Source of the DNA: Paramacrobiotus metropolitanus
Lineage: Eukaryota > Tardigrada > Eutardigrada > Parachela > Macrobiotidae
Direction of reading: 5' to 3'
NCBI RefSeq assembly: GCF_019649055.1
Contig: NW_026570444.1
Location: 1 to 64,000 of the forward strand
Length of the DNA stretch: 64,000 bases
Shown here piece by piece: positions 61,178 through 64,000 of this stretch (within the stretch, counting starts at the first letter, position 1; the number at the start of each line of letters is the position of its first letter). The notes beneath the pieces are model-generated. The model had not been told where the DNA came from, did not search any database, and saw only the letters and a program-made list of their open reading frames with translations. The position numbers were made by a program, and so were the translations under genes.

Positions 61178-62990
61178 GCGCCGTATAATCATCTTAATTA
61201 CTTGGCAGTTAACAGACGTTATTCTAGCGATTACTCTTCTGTCTTCCGTTGGAAAAATCGTGCCCCGCATCATGGCGCTGTTAGTTGTTTAAGGGCCAAG
61301 TCGTACGACGACCATGGCGTTCAATCAATAAAGGTCACAATTATTCAGTATCTCCTAACGCATTACTATACATTTATAATTTTATACCATTTAATGATTA
61401 AAATTACTTAATACTGTTTACATTGTGGTAGTATGGTAGCCGTTCCACGGAAACCCAGCAACAGACGTATACTTAATGTGTTGCTTCACATTTCAACATT
61501 ATAATACATTACTATTCAGATACATGTACGCCGTACACACAATAATTATGATCATTTGACTGCAGCTGTCGGATAATTGATATATATAGATATAATTACG
61601 CTAAATATTGCAATGTACTGTACATATAAGGTACTGGAATTGCTGCAAATTGGCTCGGCATTTGGAAATCGTTTCCAGGCATTTGTTAACTCTCGTCAAT
61701 GCGTTTATCATTTTTTGGCGTAAAGCTCTATAGTGCGTCATAAGTAAGATGTACGTACAATCTACGAGTTCGTACTCGTACTACAACGAGTACTACGAGT
61801 ATGTACGAGTACGTACTTCGTAAGATGTACTTACAATAATTGCTACGGCAAACTTGCCAGTGTAACCAATCGGGAGTTTACCGTACCACTTTATCCAGAA
61901 GGCTTTACTGCTTTACGTAGCTTTCTTCGAATATTGCCTTTCAAAGCAGCTGATCTCTAAAAGTCATTACGAATGATGATACTGAATGCCCGACTGCACG
62001 AGTAATGATGATATTATTATCATCTTAATAATTATTATTTTGTATTGTAATGCAAGCTGCTCGATGAGGCAGTTTATCTCCCTTTATCTGCGACAACATC
62101 AATGATGTTGCATGTCCCCGATCTGTGGTATGAGTCTATGACGAAATACAGACAGCTGCATAACGCACTCGCTATAAATACTCGTATGATTGTATTCGGC
62201 TATGTACATGTACACTCTATCGATACGTACATCAAGATTAAATGAAAAGCGCAATTTAACAAGTAGTAAGAATTGAAAAAGCGTTCAGCTCTCATGTAAG
62301 ATTTTCCAGCATAAGCAGCACTTTGCAGAAGACATGACACTATTTCAAAATAGTCATCCAGCAATCAGTAGTGTCACGAACGCAATAATACGTGTGACCA
62401 CGCAGGCAGCCATGCAACGGCTGATCCTTTTACCTATACGGATGTGTACAATACGTCGTTAATCGGAGCTGCATGAAAAAAAATTACAGTACAGTAATTT
62501 CTGCACGGGATAAGCGCGGCACGGTACAAGTTTGAATAGTAAGCTGCTACACGGAATAACTGGCACTGGATAACACGAAGCGTCGTCCGTCCCGAGTGTT
62601 CCGTCGTAAACCGGTTCTTAACGTCCAACGGCAGCTGCAACCGGAGCGGCGGCCGGCAGTCCGCGGCGAGCCCACATAAACGACACGATCGTCACCACGT
62701 ACGCCGCCATCTACGAGTACAATACGGTCTTTAACAAACCCTGCGTTGACCGCTGTATGAACCGAACTTACCTTGTTATACGGAATTAGTACAAAAATTT
62801 ATCGTTTGTACAAGGGCATTATTGTTTCTAATTTATGGTTACTAAAAGGTCATGACAGCAACGTCCAGTCGTCGGCTAATAACTAATAAGGCTGGTAAAG
62901 AAAAAAACATGGGAATGCTGTTTTCTCTGCAATATATTCTATTTTTCGGGATTCCCAAAACCATCAGGAAACGGCATAGAAAAAACATCG
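61178..62990. other. Intergenic; ACGAGTAC palindromic tract at 61745-61830
   Basis: 61745-61830 is a near-palindrome built from ACGAGTAC/GTACTCGT units. An AATAAA at 61327 may end the preceding exon's transcript. Nothing else recognised. Confidence 0.5.
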
Positions 62991-63007
62991 GTGATTAATA
63001 CAGTACC

Positions 63008-63150
63008 TGCTGCAATGCGGCACGGTTGAGAAGGAAGAATTTGGCGGCAGTGTAGTATTTGCAAGTCAGACTGTATGTTGCCAAGAGTGCGCGATGGCCA
63101 CCGATGGTGTCGGCATCCCGATATCCATTAGGCGATGCCTGTTCCACCTG
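63008..63150 (-). CDS. Possible internal exon, unknown protein
   Basis: On the minus strand TTCTGGCAG precedes an open stretch that ends CAGCAG followed by GTACTG. It encodes VEQASPNGYRD, TIGGHRALLATY and KYYTAAKFFLLNRAALQQ. Splice-like borders and low-stop content suggest an exon of about 47 codons, but no flanking exons or family were recognised. Confidence 0.25.
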
Positions 63151-63626
63151 CCAGAACCACACAGTATCACAGGGACATAATTGTCGACCAATCAAGTACA
63201 ACCTTGCACAGATTGGCTCAATTTATCCCGATATATGATGTTTATTTAGATTACTCGATAAAGTTTCTTTTAGAGCACATAATGATATCATTTAAAGACA
63301 ACAACGCAGGACAGACATTACAGCATCCGTATAAGCAACTTTTGCACTGCGTTGATCGAAGGTATCGATTATTGGCTTACCTGCTCGTTGTGCCGGCTTT
63401 CTTGGATGGCCGGCTCATTCTGTCCAGATCCAGTTACTTGGTACCACAGTTTAATGGCTACGAACCTCTACAAATGCCCACTGTTTTAACAACAGCACTA
63501 GATGTACAAAATGTAAATATTTCTGTAAGTTTCCTTATGGGATAAACCACTGCAAAGTGTACAGAATTTACAATAATTCAGACATTATTTTTTCTTATGA
63601 AAAGCAGGGGGAATTTATGGGCGCTG

Positions 63627-64000
63627 CTAAAGAAAGTCGGTGAACTTGCGTATACGGTAACCGACCTGCTCCGCACTCCACTCCGCCAACAGCACGATAG
63701 AAACAACGAGACAGCCGTAATACAGCGGAAAAGCCAATAAGCTCGCAATGGTGTCGCCGGTGAGGATGCTGCCGAATTCGACCAGATGCGCCACGCCTTC
63801 CATAACCACGACGAAGAAGACCATGAACAGCGTGACGACTGGCCAGCCAACGATGGTGTTCGTGTCGACGAACAATTGGTCCACGGCGGCATCCAGCGTT
63901 TCCAGCCGGCGGAGGTTGTTGCGGCGTTGGTTGCTGGTGCAATATTCCCGCAACTGTTGGTTGAAGGATTTGGCCGTCAGACCGAATCCCAGGAGAAGCA
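63627..64000 (-). CDS. C-terminal part of a multi-pass membrane protein, possibly gustatory-receptor-like
   Basis: The open frame runs from the right window edge to a stop at 63627, about 124 residues. It starts LLLGFGLTAKSFNQQL, continues RRLETLDAAVDQLF (a cytoplasmic-loop-like stretch) and then two strongly hydrophobic segments (PVVTLFMVFFVVVMEGVAHL and SLLAFPLYYGCLVVSIVLL). Order of a long basic loop, H/D-x-L-type motif and last membrane helices resembles the 7-transmembrane gustatory/chemoreceptor superfamily. The TYxxxxF motif typical of insect members is not seen, so the family call is tentative. Confidence 0.5.
   Translation of the reverse strand, partial: LLLGFGLTAKSFNQQLREYCTSNQRRNNLRRLETLDAAVDQLFVDTNTIVGWPVVTLFMVFFVVVMEGVAHLVEFGSILTGDTIASLLAFPLYYGCLVVSIVLLAEWSAEQVGYRIRKFTDFL

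Overview
The window looks like gene-poor, repeat-rich nuclear DNA of an invertebrate animal. Genes carry short GT-AG introns (54 to about 110 nt, some longer), introns of one gene are strongly T-rich while its exons are GC-rich, secreted proteins begin with signal peptides, and several eukaryotic transposon classes are present. A secreted intradiol dioxygenase and a chemoreceptor-like membrane protein would fit a mite-like or tardigrade-like ecdysozoan, but this placement is an inference and is weak.

Bases 1 to about 14,450 are a Maverick/Polinton (virus-like self-synthesising transposon) entering from the left edge. Recognisable genes are protein-primed DNA polymerase B, adenain-like protease, double-jelly-roll major capsid, minor capsid, chromodomain integrase, packaging ATPase and small basic proteins. 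Most are interrupted by single-base frameshifts; the protease, the ATPase and one small protein are open. Its cargo is unusual: a TATA-binding-protein-like gene (both TBP half-repeats visible), a protein with two PC4-like domains, an ANP32-like leucine-rich acidic protein, and a two-BIR plus RING inhibitor-of-apoptosis protein. Two intergenic regions each hold an array of a 20-bp palindrome (GGTAATCNNAAACGATTACC) that ends just upstream of a TATATAAAG box and a rightward gene. Together these suggest an element carrying its own promoter code and transcription-initiation factors; this is the main candidate for an undescribed system.

Bases 14.5 to 45 kb are a patchwork of repeats and a locally amplified gene family. 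The family encodes secreted proteins with two immunoglobulin-like domains, with a signal-peptide exon and one large Ig exon joined by a phase-1 intron. Two copies are open (23.2-25.0 kb plus strand, 38.6-39.6 kb minus strand), one is a frameshifted duplicate (42.9-44.7 kb), and at least five fragments lie around them. Also here are a degenerate Hsp70-like ATPase-fold gene (18.65-19.9 kb), an R2-type non-LTR retrotransposon (28.1-31.0 kb) with a 5'-truncated relative at 33.2 kb, and an intron-containing secreted protein that ends in a phage tail-collar domain (32.4-36.3 kb). Several MITE or foldback elements are delimited by inverted repeats.

Bases 46 to 64 kb hold host-like genes among more repeats: a five-exon ENTPD5/6-like nucleoside diphosphatase (46.2-50.4 kb), a secreted intradiol ring-cleavage dioxygenase (51.35-53.4 kb) whose last exon is repeated 3.6 kb downstream, a truncated tyrosine recombinase flanked by perfect 66-bp direct repeats (54.4-55.1 kb), a terminal exon ending in a dibasic site and Gly-stop (61.0 kb), and the C-terminal part of a multi-pass chemoreceptor-like protein running off the right edge. 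All family assignments were made by eye; no database search was run.
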